Below the pieces are notes generated by a model, which worked only from the letters and a program-made list of their open reading frames with translations, was not told where the DNA came from and ran no database searches. This document shows, piece by piece, positions 53,425-63,015 of a stretch of 64,000 nucleotides of DNA. The position numbers were made by a program, and so were the translations under genes. This stretch comes from Camillea tinctor (lineage: Eukaryota; Ascomycota; Sordariomycetes; Xylariales; Xylariaceae), in the NCBI GenBank assembly GCA_022578605.1, contig MU394134.1, positions 1-64,000 of the forward strand, in the 5' to 3' direction. How positions within the stretch are numbered: the first letter of the stretch is position 1; every line of letters begins with the position of its first letter.

Positions 53425-55544
53425 CTTGAAAATTCTATCCTCGAAGATGCAGAAGTGAATTATAAGTGTATATATTTCTCTTTCTCGTAGTGAGAGCTGA
53501 AGAAGCAGAGATGGGAGAAAAGGGGGGCAGGGGAAGAGGAAGAGAAGAAGGAGAAGGAGAAGCAAAGATGAGATGAGATGAGAACATAAAGGAGGCTTCC
53601 TGTGTGACTTGGACGAAATTAGTTTCAGTAGTTCTGTATTTCAAGTAGCGACTGCGCTAGGTTAGATCTTGTCTGTTCCTTCCTGCGATTCCCTTTCCTT
53701 CCCGATATCAACTGCAGCAAAGTTTATTCAACAGAAACTGCGATGCTCACAATACCTGTCAAAGTGACAAGGCTATCGGCACTTCCCACTAGGTTCTGTG
53801 TTATAAGACACCTATTGGAAAGGTCCAACCTGGTAGTAGTACCGCCGCGTTGAGGTGTGTTGATACCTATGACTTAGGCCAATCTTCCCCCCTTTTCCCT
53901 ACCAACACTCCTATCCTCCATCCTCCATCCTCCATATTCCATCAACCCTTACCCCTTTTTTTCTTTTGATGTCACGAAGGACATATGAATCAGATTCTCA
54001 ATTTTGTCTGATATCATCCAGTCGCACCCTCTAGTCTCATTCACATCGTATTATTTCCTGCTTCCTTCCAGTTCGAGTCAACTGGTATTAACCCTCCGTT
54101 CCGTACATCTAGGTTAGGCATATACATATGCAAAATACCGAAGAATCATAAACCATCGAGAGACTCACAGATTGATGTTGACAGAGAAATCCAATCCCCC
54201 GCCTTATTGGAGGAATAATAGGCCAGCCTTACTAATTACCATCACATCATGAACAATATCGGGGTGCATATCCGTAATGACCTTTCCTCATACCGCGATG
54301 TGCCAGAACTCACGTTTGTTTGGATATCATCGGTAGATGCGATGGCACTAGAATCTAGTGTAAGTTATCCTACACTAACGAGTGAAAAGGCGGCTCACTA
54401 AATGAAAGCTGCTGCGATGCAACCCCTTTCTTAATCCCCCCCCTGCTCATCCCCCAGATTTATGTATATTATTTTGGAACACCGCTAAACCGCAAGCTGC
54501 TAGTAATCGTTCGAAATCATTTCCACCAATCGTCTGATTTATAGTACTTCTTTGTTTCAAACCTTCAGCTTCTCACCTACTCTTTTGATCCTCTGGAAAC
54601 AACGTTCCCTCATATTTGGAGATTCCAAAATGTTCAATCTATTTCTGTGACTAATGCCTTAAACCCAGTAACCAGCGGAAAATCTTGGGAATTGTTGAAA
54701 GGTTACCATTACGCATGGTCGCATCTTCTTGGCAGTAGTCTGTGCATCGAGTTGCAATATGCCTTCGAAGGTTATGCTCAAGGAGATTCATCTACTGACC
54801 ACTGACCACTGATCCAGATCCTAGGTTAGAGACAAAAACGATTAGAGAGTGAGTGCGAAAACACTTATGGGTATAAGTTGGTTCTATTTTTATCATGGGG
54901 TTATTTCCTTCTTCTCTACCCTAACTATTATCAGCCTCTTGGGCTCACAACTTCGCCCTTGGGTGTTTCTCAAACAACCCTCAATATCAAAGGACTCGGT
55001 CTTCACTTGGAAGACCCACCTTACCCCGTTTTTTACCAGGGCGGATCGGATTGGCATGCGCCAGATTGATGAGATCCGCGAAACTCGCCATCCCAAATGG
55101 GAGTTGAGAGCGCTGCCGTCTCGGCCATGAGTGGCCGGAAAAATCTTGACTGGGGTACATCGGACGACTGCTGATCTCCCGGGTCCTCCAAGGGCCTTGC
55201 CTCTTTCGTCTACTATACGCTTTACTCGTCAGCTGGTCCTCGCAATATCGCCCAGGGGTAGTATCCTCGACATGATTCAACCCCTAGGATGAATGGTGCC
55301 TTTTTTTTTTCGACCGATGTGCCTGGGGACGGTAGTCTCCGGATCTACAGAGTATATAAGATTCGATATCGCCATGATGAAATGCGATTTGAGAGAAGAT
55401 TCACCACAGTTGAACCTGTTCCTCAGATATATCTTCATCTTTAGGGTTGATCCCCCCAGACTTTTACCCCTTCGTTTCTCGCTTATAGCTTCTAAGTAAC
55501 ACCATCTCCGTTTGATTCATTTCCCGCTAGGTTATTTATTCATC
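53425..55544. other. Divergent intergenic region, small secreted protein and pectate lyase
   Basis: About 2.1 kb upstream of both secreted-protein genes. A CT-rich stretch lies just before the small secreted protein start (about 53430-53580), as in its promoter, and a TATA box lies before the lyase. No gene is supported; the open frame at 54849-55130 has no features of a real protein. Confidence 0.55.
55352..55361 (+). promoter_or_regulatory. TATA box of the pectate lyase gene
   Basis: GTATATAAGA lies about 185-190 bp before the start codon at 55545 and is a close match to a TATA box. A CT-rich stretch follows it, usual for fungal transcription start regions. Confidence 0.5.
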
Positions 55545-56732
55545 ATGAAGTTCACCGCTGCCGTTGCCTTGTTGGCTACCACTGTCTTTGCTGCCCCAAC
55601 TCCCACCGAAGACGGGCCTTTGGATGCCCGGACCGTCCAAAAGAGAGCTAGTATCACAGATGCCGCAGACATCGGATATGCTAGCCAGAATGGCGGGTAT
55701 GTATTTACTTCGCCAATTTTACCTTATAAGCAAGATGGACATTAACTCATTCTCCTTTTTAGAACTACTGGTGGCGCTGGTGGCGCTACCACGACTGTTT
55801 CGGATCTAGCGTCATTCACAGCGGCCGCTACATCTGATGAGAAGATGGTTATTGCTGTGTCAGGCGCCATTACCGGCGACACCAAAGTCCGTGTTGCGAG
55901 TGACAAGACCATCATTGGCCTCGCTGGTTCCAGTGCGTTTTAAACCCCTTCGTAGAATGGCATTTGTCATTAATGTTTACTAACACTCTTCCAAGGCATC
56001 AAGGGCGTTGGTTTGACCATTAAAGGGGTGTCCAACGTCATTCTCCGCAACTTGAAGATCTCAGAGGTCCTTGCCGCACAGGGAGACGCTATTACCATCC
56101 AGGATGCGACCAACGTCTGGGCCGACCATCTCGACCTATCAAGCAACCTTGATCACGACAAGGACTTTTATGACGGCCTCTTGGATGTAACCCATGCGGC
56201 AGAATGGGTCACGATCTCCAACTGCTACTTCCACGACCACGTAAGTAACAATCTGTGATTTCGTCCACGAGTGGGGATATCATGCTAACATAGGAAAACC
56301 AAATAGTGGAAGGCATCTCTAGTTGGCCATTCAGACAACAACGCTGATGAGGACACTGGTCACCTGCACGTGACATACGCCAACAACCACTGGTTCAACA
56401 TCAACAGCCGAGCGCCGTCATTCCGGTTTGGTACAGGCCACATCTTCAACTCGTACTACGAGCAGATTCTCGACTCGGGCATCAACACACGTATGGGGGC
56501 TCAGCTGCTGATCGAAAGCACCGTGTTTGCCAACTCAGGAACCAAGGCTATCCTTAGCCAGGACAGTGACGAGACGGGCTATGCCGTGGTCAAGGATGTC
56601 GACCTCGGCGGCTCGACTAACTCAGCCCCCGAGGGCACCCTCACTTCAGTACCTTATGAGTACACCCTGCTCGGGTCTGCCAATGTTAAGGCCGCAGTTG
56701 CGGGTGTCGTCGGACAAACATTGACTTTTTAG
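55545..56732 (+). CDS. Secreted pectate lyase, polysaccharide lyase family 1
   Basis: Cleaves polygalacturonate in plant cell walls by calcium-dependent beta-elimination. Exons 55545-55696, 55763-55932, 55996-56240 and 56307-56732 give 330 residues, normal for fungal PL1. Signal peptide: MKFTAAVALLATTVFAAPTP, with cleavage likely after about residue 16-17; a KR site at about 34 suggests propeptide processing. Beta-helix motifs follow: KTIIGLAGSS, IKGVGLTIKGVSNVILRNLK, and NVWADHLDLSS at about 147-157, matching the vWiDH signature with Ala in place of Ile. Next are a Ca-binding acidic loop HSDNNADEDTG (197-207) and NSRAPSFRFG with the RxPxxR pattern (R224 and R229; R224 the likely catalytic base). 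Introns of 63-66 bp all keep frame. The lyase supports a plant-associated or plant-litter lifestyle. Confidence 0.95.
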
Positions 56733-57338
56733 GGGAGAAAGTTGGAGAACGAGAAAAAAAAGGGGTGGGTGGTGATGCAGTCACCCACTAACCTTCGACT
56801 TTTATTTTATTGTATATATTTTATGTCCTATCTTTTGACATACTGGAATCTCGGTGGCTTGCATCAGGTTGCTTTAGGGTTTCCTGACTAGTAGCCCCCC
56901 GATTATTGTATATATCAATTTGTGGTTTACACACCAGACTTTAGTTATGGGAGTCTGTACATAAATCAATGACTGCCACATTTACAACCAGGATATCCGC
57001 GATAAATCATTTCCTAGTCCATACTTGCTTATCTGGTAATTTTCTTTTTCTCGCTCCACTCCGCTCTTCCGCGTTGATGTGATCCGGTTGAGGTTATTCC
57101 CGGGGATGACGGTATCAGTATTCGGTTGCTGAGCGACGCTGGGATGATGATGTGAGGTTGAAAGTGGGAGCCCGGATTGTTACGTGATTATCTAAAGAAA
57201 CTGCTGCGGTTACATTAATGCTGATAATAACATCCTCTGGCAACTCTTGGCTTATCCTGCAGGTGATATATACCTAGGTACCCAAGATTATCCGTTACCT
57301 TACCTATGCAGTACTTTACATATGAACCTACTTGCCTA
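56733..57338. other. Intergenic region between pectate lyase and transposon
   Basis: 3' flank of the lyase gene, T-rich, ending at the TA that borders the transposon. A TACCTAGGTA palindrome lies at 57271-57280. No gene was seen. Confidence 0.6.
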
Positions 57339-57545
57339 CACTCGTTTCGAAACAATAAGTCGCCCCCCACATTTTTTTTTACTCACACACACACACTTTT
57401 TGAATCAACTTCACTTTTGCTCATTTTTAATAAAAGCATTAATAACGTAAGAATAATACGTCTATACATAATAAAATAGATATTAAAATAAAGCTCTTTT
57501 TATTGCAAATTTAATGATGTAATTCTTTTTGAACTAGCTTAAAAA
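57339..57545. repeat. Left terminal inverted repeat
   Basis: Pairs with about 58110-58317. The outer part is near perfect; the inner part is AT-rich and diverged, fading around the shared AACTAGCTTAAA motif. Confidence 0.8.
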
Positions 57546-57594
57546 TTCATTAAGATATATACACTTTAATTCTTTTTTTTTTGCCAACTTTACA

Positions 57595-58065
57595 TTGCTA
57601 ACCCCGCTAACCTTGCTAACATCGCCATTATTACTTACATCAACATCATTAACATCATTAACATCGCCAACATCGCTAACATTACTTACATCAACATCGC
57701 CAACATCATTATCGCTAACATCACTTATATCAACATCGCCAACATCGCCAACATCGCTAACATCACTTATATCAACATCGCCAACATCGCCAACATCGCC
57801 AACATCGCTAACATCACTTATATCAACATCGCCAACATCATCATCGCTAATATTACTTATATCAACATCGCCAACATCGCCAACATCGCTAACATCACTT
57901 ACATCAACATCGCCAACATCGCCAACATCACTTACATTAACATCGCCAACATCGCCAACATCACTTACATCAACATCATTAACATCATTAACATCGCCAA
58001 CATCATTAACATCGCTAATATTACTTACATTACTTACATTGCTAACATTACTAATATATAGCTTC
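57595..58065. repeat. AACATC-based minisatellite inside the transposon
   Basis: Tandem variants of AACATCGCC, AACATCGCT and AACATCACTTATATC occur, with higher-order spacing of 39, 42 and 51 bases between successive ACTTATATC blocks. All spacings are multiples of three, which keeps a 171-codon frame open (57595-58110). That frame is only Thr/Ser/Leu/Pro repeats, starts TTG rather than ATG, and is not called a gene. Confidence 0.85.
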
Positions 58066-58109
58066 GTTATTTTTGCTAATATTGCTAATAACCGCTTATA
58101 TTTTGATTA

Positions 58110-58317
58110 ATCTTTAAGCTAGTTAAAAGAAAATTACATCATTAAATTTGTAACTAAAAGAGCTTTATTTTAATATATGGATTATTACGTACAGATGTAT
58201 TGTTGTTAAGTTATTATTAAAAATAATGAAAATCAATGAAAATGAAGTTGATTCAAAAAACTGTGTGTGTGTGAGTAAAAAAAATGTGGGGGGCGACTTA
58301 TTGTTTCGAAACGAGTG
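58110..58317. repeat. Right terminal inverted repeat
   Basis: Reverse complement of the left repeat. It contains a TG run matching the left CA run and ends in CGAAACGAGTG before a TA. Confidence 0.8.
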
Positions 58318-60521
58318 TATATGGGCGCTTAGCTTTTCGGCAAAGTTGCATATGGGATTACCTGCATTTCTATTATTACGATGAGTAAGCACATTTATAT
58401 ACCTAGGGAGTAGGCATACGATGTAATCTTGACCAAGACTGACATATTCGCTCGCTTGACTTCGCAAATCTAATAGATATTTATCAATGGAGCTATTACT
58501 GCTGCTGAGTGGTTTGATAAGTGGCATTGGATGGATAGATCATGTATAAGTCATCATATAAGTCCTAACACTATGCGTAGTAGTAGTAGCAGTGGCTAGT
58601 TATAGGTAGTATGTATTGATTAGATTAGATAAGATAATATAGTCAAGTTCCGTATATAGCCGCGCTAATCGATTTGAAGTTACCGCTAGTCTGCGCTAAG
58701 TAAGGTTCTGTAAAACAGTGGGTACGGTGGATTATAGGTGTGTTAGGTGGTCTATGCGCTGGCATCACAAGCCGTCGCTGTACTACGTAACTAGGTAGTC
58801 ATGGATTGATTGATTGGCCAACGGATAAGTCCGCCCTCCTCTTTACCTTCTTACTAAGTATCTACATTCTTCACATCTTGTCTCTTGCGACTAACTTCCC
58901 AGTTTCTCTCCATCAACTTGCATACATATTACACTGATCTATGTAAGGCAGGTACCTAGGTAACCTAGGTCAATAGGTACCTAGTAGGTAATTGAGCAAC
59001 TGCCAACGATACGAAAAGTCATTGCCTCCATGACCCAGGCCAAGACTACTAGTCAGGCGGCTACCTCAATCTAGTGAGACACTTGATGACGCACTTTGTT
59101 TAGCAGGTCGACCGGGGGGTAAGAGGGAGGTTGTAAGTACTAAGTGGTACTGTGGAAACCTGCTTCTTCTTTTTACTTTTACCACTTACCATATTGAGGA
59201 CGATTGCTAGGGAACAGATACAAGGACAGGGACAGGACCAGGCACCAGGTACAGCAGCAGCAACTGCAGCAACTAGGTACAGCAACTGTACGGAGTACCG
59301 GCAGCTCACAAGTCCCAAGCATGAATGTCTTGTTTTCTATAGATGAGGGACTTACAACGATGTAGGCACATGAACAAACTGTGCTGCATTGATGTTGCAT
59401 TTTTGTTTCTGTTCAAGTTTGTTAGTCATGCGATAAGTTTTGCTATGTCCCACGTGTGGGTGAATGGGTGGGTGCGGGATGCGGATTGTGGGTTGTAAGC
59501 TGTAAGTGGTGGGCGTGTAAGTGGGTGTATACTTGTAAACCTCCACGATTAATCATTCCTTAGTGCACTTACATAACCTAGTAGACTGCAGTAACTACTA
59601 CTACTTACCTAAGTACGAGTCGTTATCTAGGTATCTACACTAACATCGCAGGCCTCCTTTCCCTTCCCCTCTTCTCAGTATATAGTAACTACTTAAGTAG
59701 GTAACTATAACTAACACATGCGTACGTACGCTTTATCTTGAAGCTGATCCAATCAATAACTTTGAACGCATTTATTCACCAAGATGACCCCAGCATCAAT
59801 GATATGTACCTACCCCACGACGCACATACACACGCGCAACCTACGCAACACACGAACCTGATATGGGTCATGATGCAGCATGCCCCTTAGATGGTCAGGG
59901 AGTTACCTAGTGAAGTAAATCCGGGAATAGGGAATGGGCCATGGGGAATGGGGAATGGAGAAAAGGCAGTGGCGGATCCCGCTATCAGGTTGTAACCTGG
60001 GCCAGGAGGCAACTTCCCTCTCCTGACCAACCAATCATGAACTAAACCTTATGACCAACTGTGACTACCTAGGTAGGTACCTATCGGATCTCTAATAAGT
60101 CAGGGGGGGAAGGGGGAAGGAGGAAGGGGGCAAAGGGAAAGCACCAGGTCAGGGTTTCTTTTAAGACGTGAGTAACGTCATCCCGGACCTCTTTAACCTG
60201 CCTATAAATCGGCCTCCCTATCTTTACCTGAACCAATATCAAGAAACAAACCACATTCTCTATACATCGTTGCATGACATCCTCATATACCTACCCCTAC
60301 CTAAAGCTATCAGTAGTAAACACGGGTTACCTCATCCCTACATAAGAGCATCTCATCTCTAAAGTACTTAACCTATATAATAACTATCTATCCCGACCCT
60401 CACCTTCACTCCATCTTTCGTCTTCATTATACCTCCCATCTAGAACCAGCACCATTTGAACAGCGCCAGCTTCTATCACCAATCCAGTAAAAAACACTAC
60501 CCATCCAAAAACAAAAAAAAA
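58318..60521. other. Intergenic region between transposon and M4 peptidase
   Basis: No gene is supported. The region is dense in TACCTA/ACCTAGGT motifs (58951-58991 and 60066-60082) and holds a CAG/ACAGG-type simple stretch at about 59215-59290. The part nearest 60521 is pyrimidine-rich with TATA-like sequences (TATAAATC at 60202 and TATATAATAA near 60373), the probable promoter of the M4 peptidase. Confidence 0.55.
58951..58991. repeat. Cluster of ACCTAGGT palindromes
   Basis: Overlapping GGTACCTAGGTAA, CCTAGGTCAATAGGTACCTA and TAGTAGGTA units occur within 41 bases. It is the densest cluster of a short palindromic motif that recurs between genes across the window. Confidence 0.7.
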
Positions 60522-62148
60522 ATGGCTTCAACCAACCGCCCCATCTGCTTCGTTGTTCCTCCTTACCTGCTGAACGCTATCTCGGTCAGTAGTGAGAACG
60601 AGGCTTCTATTCGCGAATCGGCTCTCTCAGCCCTCAACTTTCATAAGAGTTATTGCACTAAGCGCGAGAAGCGCTTTGCCGCTCTCACCGCACCCCGCGG
60701 CCTGCGTGGTGCCGCCCATCCCACCCAGAGAGGTATCGTGCCTGAGTCTATGCTCAAGCACATCGCTGAATCAACCGAGGTCGACGAGTACACACGTAGC
60801 TGTGCCAAGCGTGACCTTGAACACATCCAGAATGTGCAAGTGAAGTACCAGCAGGCGCAGGGTCTGCAGGTGAAGACGGCTACCACCTCCGACGCCGTCG
60901 AGGGAGAAGGCAAGAAGAAACCGGATACAGAAACCACGTACCGGGCCGTGTACGATGCCCAGAACGACGCGAACGAGGAGAACCTGCCGGGAAAGGTGGT
61001 CCGAGTGGAGGGCCAGAAGGCGTCGGGCGATGAGGCAGTAGACGAGGCCTACGACAATGCCGGCCTGGTGCTCAAGTTCTACAAAGACATCTTCAACTGG
61101 CAGTCGATTGATAATAAGAACATGCACGTCGTCAGTTCGGTGCACTTTGCCAAGAACTACGAGAACGCCTTCTGGGACCCTGAGATCGCCCAGATGGTCT
61201 ACGGAGACGGTCACACATTCCTGACCAACTTTACCGGGTGCATCGACGTTATCGGGCACGAGCTTACCGTATGTTTCTTCTTCTTCTTCTTCTTCTTCTT
61301 CTTCTTCCCCTCCCCTTTTCTTCTATTTTGAGCTAATGCAAATCGACGCATCAACAGCACGCCGTCACTGAATACACCTCCCCGCTCGACTACACGGGCC
61401 AAAGCGGTGCCCTCAACGAACACGTCTCGGATGTCTTTGGCATAATGGTCAAGCAGCGAGTCCAGAACGAGACAGCTGATAAGGCCGACTGGCTCATCGG
61501 CGAGGACTGCATCATGCCCGGTGTCAAGGGCGTGGCTCTCCGGAGCATGAAGGCTCCCGGCACCGCATACAACGACCCGCGCTTTGTACGTACCCATTCT
61601 CAACTCCCCTTCCCCTCAACCCCTTCTTTTACATTTCTTGACATATTTTATTCCAACTTGTGACACTAACCTTCGATGGGGGAATAGGGCAAGGACCCGC
61701 AGCCCGATAACTTCAAGGACTATGAGGAGGTCGAGACGGATAACGGAGGCGTGCACATGTACTCGGGCATCCCGAACAAGGCTTTCTACAGCGCGGCCGT
61801 CGCCTTTGGCGGTTATTCGTACGTTCTTCACCCCCCCCTCCCCCCTTTCCCCTTCTTATTTTCTTCCTCTTCCCCCATATATACATGCGCTTCATTTAAA
61901 ACCTCACGAGAAATGTTGTACTAGATAATGAACTTACGAGAAAACTAACAAAAATCAACAGATGGGAGAAAGCTGGCAAGATATGGTGGGAGACGATGCA
62001 GAGCGGCCAGATACCCCCCAAGTGCACCTTCCTCCAGTTCGCCGACGTGACGGTCGACAAGGCCGAGGAGCTCTTCGGCGAAGAAGCTGCGACTATCATC
62101 CAGAAGGCCTGGGCGGGTGTGGGCGTCGTCCGGAAGACCCGCACTTAG
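60522..62148 (+). CDS. Leaderless M4 metallopeptidase, protealysin/thermolysin family
   Basis: A zinc endopeptidase. Exons 60522-61268, 61358-61585, 61688-61818 and 61962-62148 give 430 residues. There is no signal peptide; the N-terminus carries VVPPYLLNAI, like the PPY(L) propeptide motif of bacterial protealysins. Catalytic motifs: GHELTH with zinc ligands H246 and H250 and base E247, third ligand E270 in ALNEHVSDVFG, and DNGGVHMYSGIPNKAFY with catalytic H348. Intron 1 interrupts the HExxH motif exactly between Thr249 and His250, so only spliced mRNA encodes an active site. The C-terminus AWAGVGVV is where M4 domains normally end. Protealysin-like enzymes are chiefly bacterial, so ancient transfer followed by intron gain is a reasonable inference. 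The frame continues, after TAG, into a Gly/Ser repeat tract. The start is the ATG after an A-rich leader. Confidence 0.93.
61273..61307. repeat. (TTC)n microsatellite in M4 intron 1
   Basis: About eleven TTC triplets lie directly after the donor site GTATGT, inside the intron that divides the HELTH motif. Length variation here would alter intron size but not the protein. Confidence 0.85.
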
Positions 62149-62820
62149 GAGGTACAGAAATTGAGACGAAGCCAAAGTGGAGGTAGTGGAGGGAGTGGTG
62201 GTAGCGGCGGTAACGCTGGCGGCGGTGATGGTGGTTCTGGTGGTAGCGGCGGCAATGGTAGTGGTGGTGGGATTGGTGGTAGTGGAGGTAATGGCGGAAG
62301 TGGTGATGGTGGTGGAAGCGGTGGTAGCGGTGGCAGCGGTGGTAGCGGTGGCGGTGGTGGGAGAAGTTTTCCGTTTTTGAAACTAAACCAAAGCGGGGGC
62401 AGTGGTGCTGATGGTGGAAGTGGCGGTGACGCTGGCGGTGGAAACGGCGGAAGCGGTGGTAGTGGTGGCAGTGGTAGCCGTCGTGGTACTGGCGGTAGTG
62501 GCGGTGATGGCGGTAGTGGTTTTGGTGGTGGTGATGGCGGTAGTGGTGGCACTGGCGGTAGCGGCGGTCGTGGTGGGCGTAGAAGCTTTCCAAGACAAAG
62601 CCAAAGCGGAGGCAGTGGTGGTTCTGGTGGTTTTGGTGGTAGCGGCGGCGGTGGTAGTGGTGGAGATGGTGGTAGCGGTGGCAGTGGTAGCCGTCGTGGT
62701 ACTGGCGGTAGTGGCGGTACTGGCGGTAGTGGTAGTGGTGGTGGTGCTGGCGGTGCTGGCGGTGCTGGCGGTGATGGTGGTAGCGGTGGTAGTATTTCGT
62801 TGTTGCGCGCAAGGAATTAG
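62149..62820 (+). repeat. Gly/Ser-coding repeat tract in frame with the M4 gene
   Basis: After the M4 stop (TAG 62146-62148) the same frame stays open for 223 codons to TAG 62818-62820. It consists of GGT/GGC/AGT/AGC codons: GGSGGS runs broken by spacers KLRRSQSGG, RSFPFLKLNQSGG and RRSFPRQSQSGG about 212-216 bp apart. A block encoding SGSRRGTGGSGG recurs 216 bp apart (about 62467 and 62683). There is no in-frame ATG, so translation would need read-through or splicing from the M4 exons. It may instead be a 3' untranslated minisatellite. Spacers keep similar residues while codons differ (for example AGTTTTCCG and AGCTTTCCA), which hints at coding constraint. Confidence 0.6.
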
Positions 62821-63015
62821 AAGCTTCGCAGGAGCGGGAGCACGCACCTTGCGCGCGGCGGAGGACCGAACGCGATCGTGGGAAAGAACGCGAACCCCGC
62901 GCCCAACGCGGATGCCGCCCAGGGTGTCAGATCGCACTGGGGCCGCTCTGGCGGGTTCGTGGATATGTCGGCCTCGGCTTCATCGTCGGAGGGTGAGGGT
63001 AGAGGTGCTATGTGA
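62821..63015 (+). other. Protein-like open segment in the same frame, 64 codons
   Basis: Directly after the second TAG, still in the M4 frame, 64 codons run to TGA 63013-63015. They read KLRRSGSTHLARGGG, PNAIVGKNANPAPNADAAQG, then VRSHWGRSGGFVDMSASASS. Third positions are GC-rich, unlike the AT-rich DNA after 63020. It looks like a genuine coding end, possibly an alternative or former last exon. The TAG at 62818-62820 also reads as a splice acceptor (AATTAG). No family is recognised. Confidence 0.35.

Larger units (their letters stand above)
57339..58317. mobile_element. Non-autonomous TIR DNA transposon (MITE-like, TA target)
   Basis: The two ends are inverted copies of each other. The left begins CACTCGTTTCGAAACAATAA then GTCGCCCCCC, and the right is its reverse complement, ending at 58317. 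The copies run on with CA/TG repeats, a GAATCAACTTCA segment, AAAATAAAGCTCTTTT, and AATTTAATGATGTAATT. That gives terminal inverted repeats of roughly 200 bp with scattered mismatches, strongest in the outer 60 bp. TA dinucleotides flank both ends (57337-57338 and 58318-58319), as expected for Tc1/mariner-superfamily (pogo/Fot-type) insertion. No transposase is encoded; the 979-bp element has an AACATC minisatellite core. Movement would need an enzyme supplied from elsewhere. Confidence 0.85.

Noticed and set aside
54849..55130. A 93-codon frame upstream of the pectate lyase
   Set aside because: Composition is not protein-like, it overlaps antisense frames of equal length, and it has no splice or family support.
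57595..58110. AACATC array considered as CRISPR-like or as a gene
   Set aside because: Repeats are contiguous without unique spacers, the organism is a fungus, and the frame lacks an ATG and any non-repetitive residues.
62100..62150. A small intron removing the M4 stop codon (donor near 62116, acceptor at 62148)
   Set aside because: It would be only about 33 bp, shorter than any intron in this window, and would cut the conserved M4 C-terminus.
62096..62812. His/Tyr/Arg-rich and Pro/Leu-rich minus-strand frames over the Gly/Ser tract
   Set aside because: They are translations of the complement of the triplet repeat; no start context or domain supports them.
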